From assembly GCA_008973525.1 (NCBI GenBank), contig WACJ01000227.1:62001-126000 (forward strand): DNA of 64,000 nucleotides, read 5' to 3'. Positions 26,031-38,511 of this stretch are shown here, in pieces. The notes beneath the pieces are model-generated. The model ran no database searches and was not told where the DNA came from. It saw only the letters and a list, made by a program, of their open reading frames with translations. This DNA is from Stenopsyche tienmushanensis. Its lineage: Eukaryota > Arthropoda > Insecta > Trichoptera > Stenopsychidae. The position numbers and the translations under genes are program-made. Position 1 is the first letter of the stretch; each line of letters starts with the position of its first letter.

Positions 26031-27700
26031 GCAGCCCAGAGTATCCGATACATAAATAACCATTTTTATTTCAGTATTAGTGGTTCGCAAAAATGTTTCC
26101 TTTTTTCAACCGGTTCGCAGGTAAAAGAGTTGGCGATTATTGGCTTATAAGATGTTTTTAAATATTTTTAAAAATTAAAAAAATACCTGACCATATGTGA
26201 CATATATTTTGTATAAAATATGTATTTATAAGTGTTAGATGTAAATTAAAACAATATGAGAATTACATTATGACAGATTTACGCGAAGTGTCCCTGCAGT
26301 TGATGTGTTGATAAAATGGAATTTAAAAAACTGCCCAATCGGAGGCGAAAAAAATATGGAAAACCATTACAAAGAAAATATATTCATGGTTGGAGTTTTT
26401 ATTTTTAATATATGATTAAAATAATTGATTACTTTCAACCCCATCGGATATTATATTACGAATTTTGCTCTATTTAACTTGGCATAAGAATAAACACAAA
26501 AATATTACATTGTGCAAAATTTCCGTTCAATTGATCAAGATGAGATTTTGGTCGCCACTGCTTTACGCGCGTTGTTTATTCATCTGTAAATTGTATTTAC
26601 ATAGAATTTTAAACACAAATAAGTCAAATATTTAATTACCTTGTAATGCATTACATTGGCGGGCTTTTTACGTCACGAATTGACGTATCGGCAACATGTC
26701 GGGCTTTTCTCATCCATCACAAGTCATCAAATACACGTCTCGTTTACGTCATAAATTTTGAAATAAACTTTTATCAATCCATCCATACATATTTACAAAT
26801 CCGGCTGTAAGCGTCTAATGAAACTGGGAAAAAATTCGAAACAGTGTCGGCTTTTATTGACTGCCATCAACCAAGACGATCTGCTTATATGATAATACAA
26901 CACAAATTATTTAGCATTGTCTGAAGAGCAGCTATTTTGCTCGGTCGTTGAAAATCGCAAATATTCAGAATTCAGCCATGAAGTCAACGAAAGATTCCAT
27001 GAATGCCGCCGATCGGAGCGTACAAAAATACACGAGCTTCGAGAACTATTCAGCGCTGAACGCTGAATTTAAAGCCAATCGCTGAAAATCGGATGTTTGA
27101 TTTATCGATCTCGTTTATGGCCACCTTATGTGTCATTACGACCGTGTAAAATTGAGTTAAATTAACGATTTCAAACGGCCATCATTGGCGACTTTATGAA
27201 TCGTAAAACAGCGGCTTCTTGCATTTTGACGACCATCTGGAAGCACATGAACTGCTCCGTCATATTTGCACGAAATGATACGAGCATATCGTAAAACGCA
27301 TTAGTCGTTGGGCGTTAAAAATAGCAATTGTGAAAGCTTCTTTGCGGACGCCCAAAACAGATTAATTCAGCTGTGAGGTATTTTTCATTGGGGAATTCTC
27401 AGGAAAGCAAAAGGGGCTTCCGGGTACTGTATTTATATTATGAATGTTTCAATGACAACTTGTATTTCTGGCTAAGAAAACATGGAATTACCAAAAAACC
27501 ATTATGGTAATTAAACCAACCAAAATAAGCAGAAGAAACTGACTTATATCTGCTCGATAAAGTCAGTTTCCAAGATCAATTAAATTCAATATTTTGTGAT
27601 TTTTTTTGGAAAAACATACTTAATTATTACAGGTAAATGGATTTTATTTATATATAAATATAAATAAAAGCATAATATAAATAAAGCTATAATTATATAC
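26031..27700. other. noncoding tract, moderate GC at 26.6-27.4 kb
   Basis: No open frame. The 26.6-27.4 kb part is richer in CpG and contains several TCGTAAAAC, ATTTATCGAT and GACGT-type words, compatible with an enhancer. No repeat match within the window. Confidence 0.35.
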
Positions 27701-27805
27701 AGGGACGTACTATTCCGTAGCTCGCACGGTCCCCGGACCTGACACCAGTGGATTTCTTTGCCTAGAATCGTGCCCTATCTGTGGCTCGCGCGGTTTGCTG
27801 TATGA
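27701..27805 (+). mobile_element. Tc1/mariner-like fragment (SPDLTPVDFF)
   Basis: TACAGGGACGT start, then a frame encoding RSPDLTPVDFFA. Related to the fragments at 2.9 kb. Confidence 0.5.
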
Positions 27806-27844
27806 ACGGATGAAATGAACTTTCTAAATTACTTAACAAAAAAA

Positions 27845-28150
27845 CTAATAATTTCCGAATAATTTTATAAACATTCGAATTATCGAATATTCAATTGGGA
27901 TCCATAGTAATGTTACAATCATAGTGTTTGCTTTCTTAAGAACATGCCCAAAATATTTGGATGGTTTGTTGATTTTTTCCATTATAAGTTTCTTCATAAC
28001 AGGCAAGTGTTTGCTGAGTGAAGCGGCAAAGCTTTGAAGATATAACGGTATTTGAGTTAATATTTTTAAATTTCTAAATTGCATTATTGATTCGAATGAA
28101 AGAAAGACATTCATCGTTGCATCAGTGATTTGAATGAAAGCCGTAGACAT
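27845..28150 (-). other. 101-residue ORF, unrecognised
   Basis: Leucine/isoleucine-rich with a Lys-rich middle (HLPVMKKLIMEKINKPSKYF) and a hydrophobic end. It reads more like a protein than most ORFs here, but I find no splice partner or family. It may be an old element or a receptor relic. Confidence 0.25.
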
Positions 28151-28241
28151 TATTTTGGCGCCTTTTATGCCTACTAACTATGTTAGCCTCATCTTTTAAT
28201 TCATTTCACATAAGCGTGCTAAGTAATACATTTCCAAGTTT

Positions 28242-28297
28242 ACTGCATATTAATGAAGATAACTGCATATTAATAAAGATAACTGCATATAAATGCA
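28242..28297. repeat. 20-base tandem repeat, 2.8 units
   Basis: ACTGCATATTAATGAAGATA, its one-base variant and a partial third unit in direct succession. Confidence 0.85.
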
Positions 28298-28299
28298 AA

Positions 28300-30527
28300 T
28301 GTGACATATAACACATTAATATTCAAGCGTAAGTGCGAACGCTTATAAATTAAGAATTTATATTATGTTTGTACACATGAAAGCTCAAATATTCATTTGC
28401 CACTAAGATAAAGATAGAAATTTGATATCGTCTCTATTCTGGCAAGTGGAAGAGTAGAATCAAAGATGCATTCATGCATAAAGCCTTTCAGATGTGTCGT
28501 CATCCCCTGGCCAAAATATATATTCCATCCACCCTTGCAGTAATCAGCATATATATTTTTAAAATATGATATTTTTCATTTTAACGTCGCCTATTTGGCA
28601 TATAGAATAGAATTTATTCTGTATTATTGTTCATCAATTGAAATATTTTCAAATGGCATGCTTGGGTATTGTCTATACATTTTTTCCATGTTTCTGATAT
28701 TAGGAAAAACATATTTGTATGTAATCATTTTTGGATAGTTGTGCTTTCTTGCGAAAACGTATGAAAATCTGAGGATTTCCACAAGTTTATTTCCTTGGCA
28801 TTTCGATAGAATTGCATATCGATAAAAAAGTCAACTCTATTTTTCGCATAAAAAGGCATCCTTTTTCTGAAACGATGTATAATATATTTAGGAAACATCC
28901 TTTTTCCCTATATGAATATTCTTCAATCTCTTCACATTTAAATTCAAGAATCGTGATTTCATCCTCGCTTTAGCATTGTTTAATTTCGTTGTCTTTCGTT
29001 GGCATATTGATAGTTGTTTCGACACATTAGAAAGAAGATTTTCGTAGAATAAAAACTCAGTTTATTATGTTTAATTATAAAATTAGCCAAGCCATCAAAT
29101 TGACGAATATCTACAAATATATAGGGAAGCAGCGACGTTATTTGTGTAATTATTCCTATAAATATTGCAATGTTTTGAAAGTTGCAATACTTCAATCGAG
29201 TTTTCGCGCTATAACTTAAGTCACGTCAAATCCCTAGCCATCTTGTATCGAAACTAGATGATGTTTATTTAACAATAATTAACGTAAACTACTTGTAGAT
29301 AAAAAAGCAGCTTTGTAGATTTTAATTTAAAGTCGGTGTGTACAATTATTTAGGTTGCGAAAAGTTTTGTTAATGTCCGCAATGTTGAAAGTATAAGTGT
29401 GCCTAGTGTTAAAAAGTCTAAATATTTTGTCAGTTGTGTTTTTGTGAGAACACTTATTTTTTTTGAAACCGTCCAACGTATTGTGTACATTCTATGAATA
29501 ACTGCATTAAATGTATAATATGGTCATGATTCCCATTCCTTCATTGTAATACAATGATGATACATAAAAGAGTCCTTGCCATAAACGTTCGTATGTATTA
29601 TTCAATGCAATAAGAGATTCAGAATATTATTCTCCATTATGAAATATTTTGCCTATAAATGAACCCAATTTACATAATGAAATTTCATTACAAAAACAAT
29701 ATTGCACTTTTATGATCTGAAAGTTGAAGATATATAGCGTTTTTTCAAGGTTTACTGCATGAGCATAAAATTTCGCACTATATGAAATGGATGATAGTAA
29801 AATCATGCTAAAAGTATTTATTAAAAACATGTTTTCAAATTGGATATCACCCAAAAGGTGTAAAAGGTTAAAGTATGCAGCAAGATCGTATGGAATTTGT
29901 TGTTGTTAATATGAATTTGATATAAAAAATCTATATTATGGATTATGGAAAGCATCCAAAAGAATGTGGAATCGCCAATGTGCAGATACACAAGGTAGTA
30001 AATTTCATAACAATAAAACATAAATAACGTTCAAGGAGCACTGTGCAAGCGAAGATATTAGCATTGTCGACGTAAAACAAGAGGACGTAAATTAATATAT
30101 TTATCTAAGACCGAGGTGGTTGACGTGTCTGGAAGTATAGTATACTGACGATTTGTCTTCTGCTCAGACTCGACAAGAAAATTTATGAGTATTGTATTTT
30201 AACAGTGTTTATATGCTATTGAAAAATTTATGCTGAAGTATGGCGATCTTTCACCAGACACGATAGTAAATTTATTTTTGAATAAATGCGCTTTGGCCGT
30301 CAGGCTCGATTTTGAATTTCAAGCAGCGTGCAACATCAAAATAATTTAAAGCATCAACATTGGATGCCTGTTGGAAATGATGGAGATGGAGAGATGATAA
30401 AGCTTGCATTCAAAATTTGATTTAAAATTGTACATTCATTGTCTTTCCTTTTGTTAATTTAACTTATCATTTTATTTTTATTTTATCATCTAACACATCA
30501 CTTAATAAATTTGTGGGATGACATATA
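28300..30527. other. AT-rich tract, no supported gene
   Basis: Several hydrophobic - strand ORFs (28980-29195, 29627-29854, 29821-30021) look membrane-like because of T-rich sequence. They lack consistent frames or splice sites. Confidence 0.4.
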
Positions 30528-31253
30528 CGAGACATATCCTGAAAGTAAGTGTACTATTTTTTAAAATATTTTAACATATTGTTGATACACTTATTAACTA
30601 TTTTTCAACATAATCGCCATCCCGTTCAATGCATCTAATGAGCCGTGGCACAGGCTTCTCTATGCCCTCCTCGAAGAACTCTCCTGTCAACTCCTTCCCC
30701 CACTTCAGAACCTCTTTCAGCACCTGCTCGTCGGTTGAAAATTTAATTCCACCAGTGTGTTCTTTCAAGAAGGGAAAAAGATGATAATCTGTTCAAAATA
30801 TCCCAACCAAATAAATCCAAGAGCGCCTGGGTGGCTAAGACTGTGCAAGAACGGTCATTGTCGTGTAACAAGCACACTCCTCCTTTTGTTTTGAACGCTT
30901 CTTTTGAGTTTTTTTTAGAGTCACACAATATCGTTGTGCGTTGATGGTCTCTCCCTGAAGCAGAAATAGGACCAAAATGATGCCTTTTTGTACCCAAAAC
31001 ACTGAGGTCATGATTTTTTTGCCCGTGTAAGAAACTCGCATGCGCTATTGACCCGCTCGCATTTGGTGGGATTTTTTATCGACATCTTTCACGCAACTGG
31101 ACACTACAACGTGAATTTACGTACTGCCGTATTCCTGCTATGCTCACTTTGTCAGGAGATCCCCCTCTACCACTCAGTATCGCCAACCCTTAAAAAACAA
31201 AAAAACCACAACCCGTTATTATCACAGTACACTTACTTTCAGGATATGCCATT
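30528..31253 (-). mobile_element. internally deleted mariner with intact termini
   Basis: TA-flanked (30526-30527 and 31254-31255). Terminal repeats share CATATCCTGAAAGTAAGTGT at 30533 and inverted to 31248. The - strand reads KRHHFGPISASGRDHQRTT with frameshifts, GVCLLHDNDRS, ATQALLDLFGWDILNRL and EEGIEKPVPRLIRCIERDGDYVEK-type C-terminal residues. It lacks the N-terminal half. Confidence 0.85.
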
Positions 31254-31439
31254 TAGTTAGTGCTATTATTGACAAATCCATATAGTTTTTAAGAAGTAGC
31301 AACCTTCTAATTATACATTCCAAAAGTCACAATGGTTTTAGTGACGCTACTTTTGTAATTTTCAAAACAACGGAAAAAAATTAAATGTGTGTGTTGATAA
31401 AGCATTGCTTTTTAATGAGGGAAAAAAACCGTTTAAGCA

Positions 31440-31860
31440 AAGCAATGGCAAAGTTTAAAAAATACACAAAATAGCTTTGGCCGATCGTAAATTGAAGTTG
31501 CATGAGATATCTGATACATTAAAGCTATTAGAAGGCATTCTATTCACCATTTTGCATCAACATTTGTCCATGAGAAAGCTGTGTTCGAAGTGGGTACCGC
31601 GTTTGCTCACAGTCGATCAAAAACAACAACGCGTCCACAATTCAGAGCGCTGTTTGGAGCTGTTTCAGCGCAATAAAATATTTTTTTCATGCAGTATGGG
31701 ACAATGGATGACACTTGGATCCATCACTACATTCCATAGAATCACGGTATTTTATTCATCGATTACCTTGACAAAAGGAAGAATTATCAATAGCGAATAT
31801 TTATGGAGTTATTGGTGCGCTTGGTGGAAGAAAATCCTACAAACTTATTGAGTTGTGTGT
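31440..31860 (+). mobile_element. mariner N-terminal and DD-region fragment
   Basis: A long open stretch (31477-31851) reads ADRKLKLHEISDTLK, MRKLCSKWVPRLLTVDQKQQ and ERCLELFQRNK, typical of mauritiana-type mariner, then loses frame. The ORF is a relic, not a host gene. Confidence 0.85.
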
Positions 31861-31889
31861 TATTTTTACAGAACGCAAATAATTGATTG

Positions 31890-32590
31890 CTGAACTATTT
31901 TTTTCTAAATATCTCTACCTGGAACCATAATTCTAGATCTCAAGTACGCTTTCCTTGCAATTCTATATGCATGTGGTGCTTATCAACCAGCTAATTTGGC
32001 TATCTCATATTTATGGAATTCGAAATGAGGAACTGGATTTTATAAGCAAGAACAACGCAGGAAAACCAACATCTAAAAACCTTTAGATATATGGATCAAA
32101 ATGAATTCGGATAGTCAAAATACCTATAATTCCAACATGAATCTGACTATTGATGAATAGCTTCCCTACAAAAGTGAGATGTAAATTTATACAATACATA
32201 CCAGGTAAGCATGATAAATTTGGCAACAAGCTTTGGTTAGTATCGGATACTAAAAAAAATAATACCTGAGATAGTTGCGCATTATAATAAAACCAAATTT
32301 GGTGTCGATGTCACCGAACAAATGACGAGAAGGCAAAGCGTCACACCCAAATTCTAAAGATGGTCTGTGCAGGTTTTTTTTTTAATATTCTTAATTTAAT
32401 ATGGATCAATGCATGGATCTTTTATAAAACAAGTAGGCAATTTTTATTATGATTAGCAGAAGAGCTTGCCGAAAACGAATCCAAGAAGAAAAATATATAC
32501 CAGATACGATTTTGCAAAGATATCTTGTAATATTGTATGATTTGTATGAAATACAAAAATTATTTGCATTTAAGAAAATGAAATTAAGAT
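31890..32590 (+). mobile_element. decayed piggyBac-like transposase fragment
   Basis: Broken frames read YIPGKHDKFGNKLWLVSDT, then EIVAHYNKTKFGVDVTEQM and RRQSVTPKF-RW, the YNKTKGGVDxxDQM...RRWP block of piggyBac-type transposases. No terminal repeats were identified. It follows a mariner fragment directly. Confidence 0.7.
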
Positions 32591-32989
32591 GATGATTTAT
32601 TTTTAAATGAAGTAAACGCTGCCAAAAACGATCTTCTGTGTTGTGTTATATTTATGCCCTGTTTATGAAAATATATAAATTAAAATATGTATCTGATTTT
32701 TGAAAGTCAAGTTGTGCATAATTTAAAAAAAAAGTATGTGGATGGTTATTTGTGAAATGCTGGTACGATTAATGTTAATGAATTGCATACACGTAATAAA
32801 CAACCAGATAATGGCTTTTATTGATAATAAATTTAAAATGTTAACGTCCATTTAATTCAAAGGTGGGAGTTTTTAAATGGCCGATAAACTGAAGGGCCTT
32901 AGAATAAAGGCCATAATTTACGCTGATCCATATCAAAATACCGGGAAGATCGCATTGAAGATGGGATCCAATCAATCATTCTTGACTAG

Positions 32990-33560
32990 GCATTTGCATC
33001 GCACAGGGATGGTCCCAAGCTTCGGATAACTTGTCGGCCGCTAATGTAATGGACCATGTTTCCACCTGTGTTGCTTTGACTGCAAGACAAAAATACGAGT
33101 CCTTTTAACATCGATTAGTGACAGGGGATGAAAAATGGATGGTTTACAACAACGTGACAAGAAAAAACATTGGGCCATACCCAGGCGAGCTCCATTAACC
33201 GCAGCCGAAATCTATCAAAGGAAGGCAATTCTTTGTGTTTGGTGGTGAATATAAAGCGCATTGTCTGTTGGGTGCTTCTGGAATGCAACCAAACAATTAC
33301 AGTCGAAAAATATTGTGAACTATTTATGAAATTAAACACTGCCCTTGAAAAGGACAGACCTGAATCGGTGTGAATTGTAAAGAGGCTGTCTTTCAGTATG
33401 ACAACACGCAACCGCAAACAAGAATTATGATCCACCACAAGTCAAAACAACTAAATGGGGTTCTTATTAAGCAGCCGCCATATTCTCAAGTTCTTGTTTC
33501 TTCAGCCTATCCCCTTATTTAGATCATTAAAAAAAATCCTAAATGGCAAAAAAAGTATTC
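32990..33560 (+). mobile_element. decayed mariner (cecropia-like)
   Basis: Frames read LVTGDEKWMVYNNVTRKN, LNTALEKDRPE and AVFQYDNTQPQT, with stops and shifts. KW(V/M)VYNNV is seen in cecropia-type mariners. Confidence 0.7.
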
Positions 33561-34347
33561 AATAACCCAGGTAAAAAATCCCTCGATTCAGTATTCGTAT
33601 CACTATCGAGATTTTTACCATTTAATACCATAAATAAGCTCATCGAAAAACAGGATACCGCATTAACAACAAATATTATTGATTATATGAATACAACCAA
33701 TTAATCATGATGATATAATACACAATTTCAATTAAAAAAATATCAATCTAATATTTATGCCATCGAGTTGTAAAGTAAGCTGGACAATTAGAAAGATGGG
33801 GACTAACTGACTTGTACCCTGCTTATGTTGGGGGAGCTTTTGGGATCTCAGGTGTAAAAAAATATATTAAATAGGGCTTGTAGAACACTATTTAATCACA
33901 GAGTACCGGAAGAAGCAAATAGAAATGTGTAAGGTATAAATAAAAACGAATTTTGACTATCAGATTCAGAGCTATAATTAAGCAGGTGCAATAGTTGCAT
34001 AGACAAAGGGAAGTCTTAGACGAAACCAATAAAAACATATTGAATAACATTAATATAAACCAGGGTACGTCGTTTGTGCTTCAATGAGAACGCATTTTAT
34101 AGTTAACAAATGAGTTGAAAAATAAATTGCGTGCTAAAAAATTGATTTCTTCTTTTCCAAGAAAAGCAGAGAGACTAGTGATAAATAATGATATAATCGA
34201 TCAATATTTATGAACAATTATTGTAGCGTATTTAGTTTGACCTGAACAGGTATTTTGCTTTGTCTTGGTCATTTGCTGTTTAAAACTATTGATAAAAGTC
34301 CCCACACAGAGAACATCTTTTATAGCATCTGAAAAATAGCATCAAAG

Positions 34348-34805
34348 TTAAGAGACGTTTCTAACTTGTTGGTTCAAAAAAAATCGTGTATCGGAAAGAA
34401 CCAACGTATAAGAATACGTTCAGTATATTTCAAGATGATATAAATGTAATTCGCAAATTTATACCCCGAGAAGGAGAAGCTGTGCTTCGCAAAGCTGATG
34501 AGAGGAGAGACTTTAAATGCGTTTTTCTCGAAACCACTTTTTCCAAGCTCTTGGAAGTGCTCCCACACGCCCTAGATGAGCATTCTTTATGAAATTTGGC
34601 AGGCATGTGTATAATAAACGTCTTCATCGTATAGACTACAATCATCTAAAACTTTTTTTAAAAGTGTTCATTTAATGAATAAAAAACTACAAAAAATGTT
34701 GGTAAAAACACAAACTTTTCTTCTATCGCTCACTATTTTTTTATTTTCCTATAGTTCTTCTAAATTATAGCCTAGGCTATACACAATATTATACAAAATA
34801 AAAAA
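34348..34805 (+). repeat. TTAA-bounded MITE family C, copy 2
   Basis: Starts TTAAGAGACGTTTCTAAC and shares the core (GAGAAGGAGAAGCTGTGCTT, then ATGAGCATTCTTTATGAAAT) with the copy at 36.2 kb. The short ORFs here are shadows of the repeat. Confidence 0.7.
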
Positions 34806-36204
34806 TTATATAACAAAAATGTGCATTGCAGTAATACATACCAAATGTGAACATTTTGATAAAAGTGCCATATATATAGCTTTTTTTTTCTATTTAAATA
34901 ATTATTTTATATGATAATAATAAGGAGGATATGTTTAACGATATGCATATTTTAAAATTTTTATTTGCGTACAGATTAATTTTTTACACGAAGTATTAAG
35001 CGTTTCCAAACTTTTTGTCGGTAGCGTACAAATGTATGAGATCGAGTCCTATTTAAATAATCCTATCCTAATTTTACCACATGTGGAGATCGTCTACATC
35101 CGATAGCGGATATGATATCTCAAGACTAAGACGTTGTATATGGAATGTAAACACCCGCAATATGGATTAAATTCGCGCTATAATTTATGCACGAGTTATA
35201 TCGAGGGGCGAATTAATATCATGAGCCGGTGACAAAAATAATGGAAGATGGGGATGCTGTTCCGTAAAGGGCAAACCATGTCGTGGGGGGGTTTATAAGC
35301 ATGCGAGTTAAAAATAAACAAGGTTTGCGGCGAAAGGCTCCGCTTTCTGTTAATTCAATGGGAAAATCAAAAACATTCGTCCTTTGTCGAGGCGTGAAGA
35401 TACCCGTTTTGCTCCAGGTCGGTGATTATGCGTTCATTATGAAGACATAATCAAATTACACGACAGACCTCAATCATACTCCATCTATGAGGACACATAG
35501 ACAAACAGCCATGGCTGAAACTTAAAGGAAACCCCCAAGCCCACATTAAAAAATATATTGTTACTTATCAAATTATTACTTGAGATTCAATTCCTATTCA
35601 TTTGGGCGGGTTTTTCCCCCCCGAGAAAAAGACTTTCGACTTGTAAACATGACTTATTTACACAAGTACTGAAATTATCTGCTTGTACGCACATATGTGT
35701 TTTACATAATTGATGTTTGCTCCGCAGTCGTTTGATGTTTTATTTGCTTAAATAAATTGTTTTCATATGAAAGCTCGGGACACATCCCCATTTAGAACAC
35801 GCTCACGGAAATATGTCAATTAAAATGAGTTTCATAATTGAAGGAAGCCAAAATACATCCATAAAATGGCCGCTCAATTTATTCCCGGCGAGCTGGACAC
35901 GGGGTGCTTTTATCGAATGATGTATAATCAGTCTACTGAAGATATGGGATTTTATTGATTTGCCGCTCATTTGCAAAACACTTCAAATTTCAATTGGATC
36001 GTTGTAACAAGGGGACTAAATTCACTTACAACACATTCCTTATTGAAATGAAACGATTCCAACCCCAAAGCAATCAACTAAATCCATCCAACGCCCTTTC
36101 AAACAATTAAATTAGTGATTGGAAAATCGGCTTTTATTTAAATATTTATTTAAATCAAATGTCATTTGATTATATTATGATTATAAAATAAAATTTGCAA
36201 AGTT
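34806..36204. other. noncoding tract with homeodomain-like sites
   Basis: No ORF of note. Around 35.1-36.1 kb the sequence is less repetitive, with motifs such as TCAATTAAAATGAG and CGTGGGGGGGTTTATAAGC. Confidence 0.35.
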
Positions 36205-36730
36205 ATAGGACGAGGAGGAGAAGCTGTGCTTCGCGAAGCTGAGAAATTTAAATGCGTTTTTCTTGAAACTACTTTTTATAAGCTTATGGAAGTGCTCCCA
36301 CATGCCCTAGATGAGCATTCTTTATGAAATTTGGCAGGAACGTGTATAATAAACACCTTCATCGTATAGACTACAATTATCCAAAAATATTCAACCGTTT
36401 TCTTTCAAAGAACAAAAAACTACAAAAAAAGTTAGTAAAAACACATATTTTTCTTCAATCGCTCACTATTTTTTTAATTTTTAATATTTCTTCCTAATTA
36501 TAGTCTATTCTATACACGATATTATACAAAGTAAAAATATGTCCAATATTTTTGCTGCAAATCACCTGTTCAGGACTTAGGACTTCCATGGTGAAAAATG
36601 TCATCGCTCATCCATCGACATACGTGGCTCCCCCCACACTACTATACTTATATATATATTCTATATTTAATACTTTTCGCATAAATATATCGATCTCGTT
36701 TAGGTCCAACAAAATAGAAACGTCCCTTAA
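36205..36730 (+). repeat. TTAA-bounded MITE family C, copy 3 (3' end present)
   Basis: 5'-truncated but ends TAGAAACGTCCCTTAA, the exact inverse of the 5' end seen in copy 1. Together the copies define an element of roughly 650 bases with TTAA-anchored terminal inverted repeats. Confidence 0.7.
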
Positions 36731-37430
36731 TCCACTAATCAAAGGGTAAAAGAATTTAATGCATAATAAAATTTGAATTGCACATTTCAAAGTATTCTCA
36801 GACATATTTGTGAAATTTTGCTTTAATACAATTTGCTACATTTTGACGAGTGGAATTTACAAATTTTATACAACTGTGTGTGAAATTTATATCAAGTTCA
36901 TACAACATTTTTTTCAAGCTAAAATTAATGTGGGCACGGATTATAAATTTATATAAATTGATATTCGCACATAGGAGATGTAAATATATGAAGACTACAC
37001 CGACCTCAATGTGTCGAGTAATTTTTTTTATTGGGATGTGTGTAGCATGTATTAGTGCCATGGATTTTCATCGAAACCGGGTAGAATGAAAGATATCGGA
37101 TTGCTTCAATTTTCATGGAAACGTTTTGGAAGCCACATTACCGGGTACTATTACCCAGATTCAATAAGATCTCATCCACTGATCAAATCCCACAAATAAC
37201 TATTTTGAGATCAATTATCAACCATTTTGTTTCAATTTCTAGTCTGAGATAAAATCTTAAAAATATGCTATTTTAGAATTAAATTATATTTTATTAACAC
37301 TATTGGTTATAAGGACTAAATTTTTATTTATTTGCGGAAGTACTTTAAATGTAAATAAGTAAACCGCATTGGAAATATTGTTAATATTTGATATACAAGT
37401 GTTAGAAAATAATAAATTTATATTTCTATA

Positions 37431-37875
37431 TCATCATCATCATAGTGCAGCCATAAACAGTTCACTGCAGAACTATGGGCCTCTTCAATATCCATTCACA
37501 GGATGGGGTTACATCCATCTTGTCTGTATCATACATTCACCTCTTCATTCGCTCGATATTGAAGGTAGCATTACCACCGAATTTCATTTAGAACGCTCAC
37601 CCAACAGGTATCCTGAATGAACGTAGTGCTGGAGGTTTATAAAGACTGAGTAGTTTTCTTCTGACAGTGGAAAACTACTCTAGAGGATATTTTTGATTCT
37701 ACTGGAAAGGGCTTTCTGGAGTGCAGAGTCCAGTCCCTCCTTTACTCGCTAGGGTATTTCCAGTATAGGGTGAAGACATACGTGACGCTTAAATGCATCT
37801 CGGATTCGCTCCTATATCAATTAAGGGTGTCTCCCTGTCCTCGTACAACTCTCCCGAGCGAATTCGAGACTGAGT
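37431..37875 (-). mobile_element. LINE 3'-tail family B, copy 2
   Basis: Same sequence as copy 1, with a clear (ATG)n tail on the - strand at 37431-37442. The small ORFs here belong to the repeat. Confidence 0.65.
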
Positions 37876-38191
37876 AAGCAAATACTGCTTAGGATAATTG
37901 CCCATTTGGAGACCAAAGATATGATTCTGAACACTTTTCATGCGCATGGATAATTCGCTTGAAAACTGAAAATAAAAATTCAATAAGATCTAATAAAATG
38001 CTATTTGTTTTAACATGATTTCATAGTTAAGAGCAATAAAAAACAATATCTTTTTAGTTGATACAAAAAATAATTACATAAATACAAGCATGAGCTGTTT
38101 ACCAGTAACAGTATTATATATAACATATTTTTACAATGATAGTATTTTTTAATTTCAGATGAAGTCTGCAGAGAAAAATTAATTCATTAAA

Positions 38192-38470
38192 ATGACTAGA
38201 AAAAATAGTGGCAGTAGCAATAATGAAGACAACGATGGGGAACTGAGTGTATTACTAGTCATCACGGTTATCATAGGAATGGTTTTGATGGCATCATTAC
38301 TGATGTGCTACATATGCGTATTTAGGCAGTTATGCTGTGAGGGCGTGGAAGAGAGCAAGAGAAGAAGACGGCAAGGCGAACAATGCAGCGGAAGAGATTC
38401 GCGTGATGGTCTTCCCTTAGCCGACATAACACAAGTATCGAGCCAACCCACCGAGACCGACAGAATGTAG
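38192..38470 (+). CDS. small single-pass membrane protein, unrecognised
   Basis: A 92-residue ORF sits in an exon opened by a good acceptor (tttaatttcag, AG at 38157-38158), 33 bases before the ATG. Residues 1-18 are polar and acidic. Residues about 19-44 are one strongly hydrophobic helix. A juxtamembrane Cys pair (48-49) and a basic RRRR run (57-60) follow, then a polar Ser/Thr tail. By the positive-inside rule the C-terminus is probably cytosolic, and the cysteines could be palmitoylated; both are inferences. There is no cleavable signal peptide. An AATAAA follows 36 bases after the stop. Any upstream exon is probably 5' UTR; I could not find it. I do not recognise the family. The acceptor, membrane helix and poly(A) signal argue that it is real. 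Confidence 0.6.
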   Translation: MTRKNSGSSNNEDNDGELSVLLVITVIIGMVLMASLLMCYICVFRQLCCEGVEESKRRRRQGEQCSGRDSRDGLPLADITQVSSQPTETDRM

Positions 38471-38505
38471 ATTGCATCACTCTCATTTTATTAGTTATTT
38501 TTAAT

Positions 38506-38511
38506 AATAAA
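38506..38511 (+). promoter_or_regulatory. poly(A) signal AATAAA of the small membrane protein gene
   Basis: A canonical hexamer 36 bases after the TAG of the 92-residue ORF. It would give a very short 3' UTR. Confidence 0.5.

Noticed and set aside
28620..28720. A SIDEQ-like piggyBac motif on the - strand
   Set aside because: The motif is short, and no YNKTK-type block or TTAA ends were found nearby.
28980..30021. Hydrophobic - strand ORFs as exons of a chemoreceptor
   Set aside because: T-rich sequence gives Phe/Ile/Leu-rich frames by chance; no consistent splicing or C-terminal receptor motif was found.
31477..31851. 124-residue ORF as a possible host gene
   Set aside because: Mariner transposase motifs show it is a transposon relic, with frame loss downstream.
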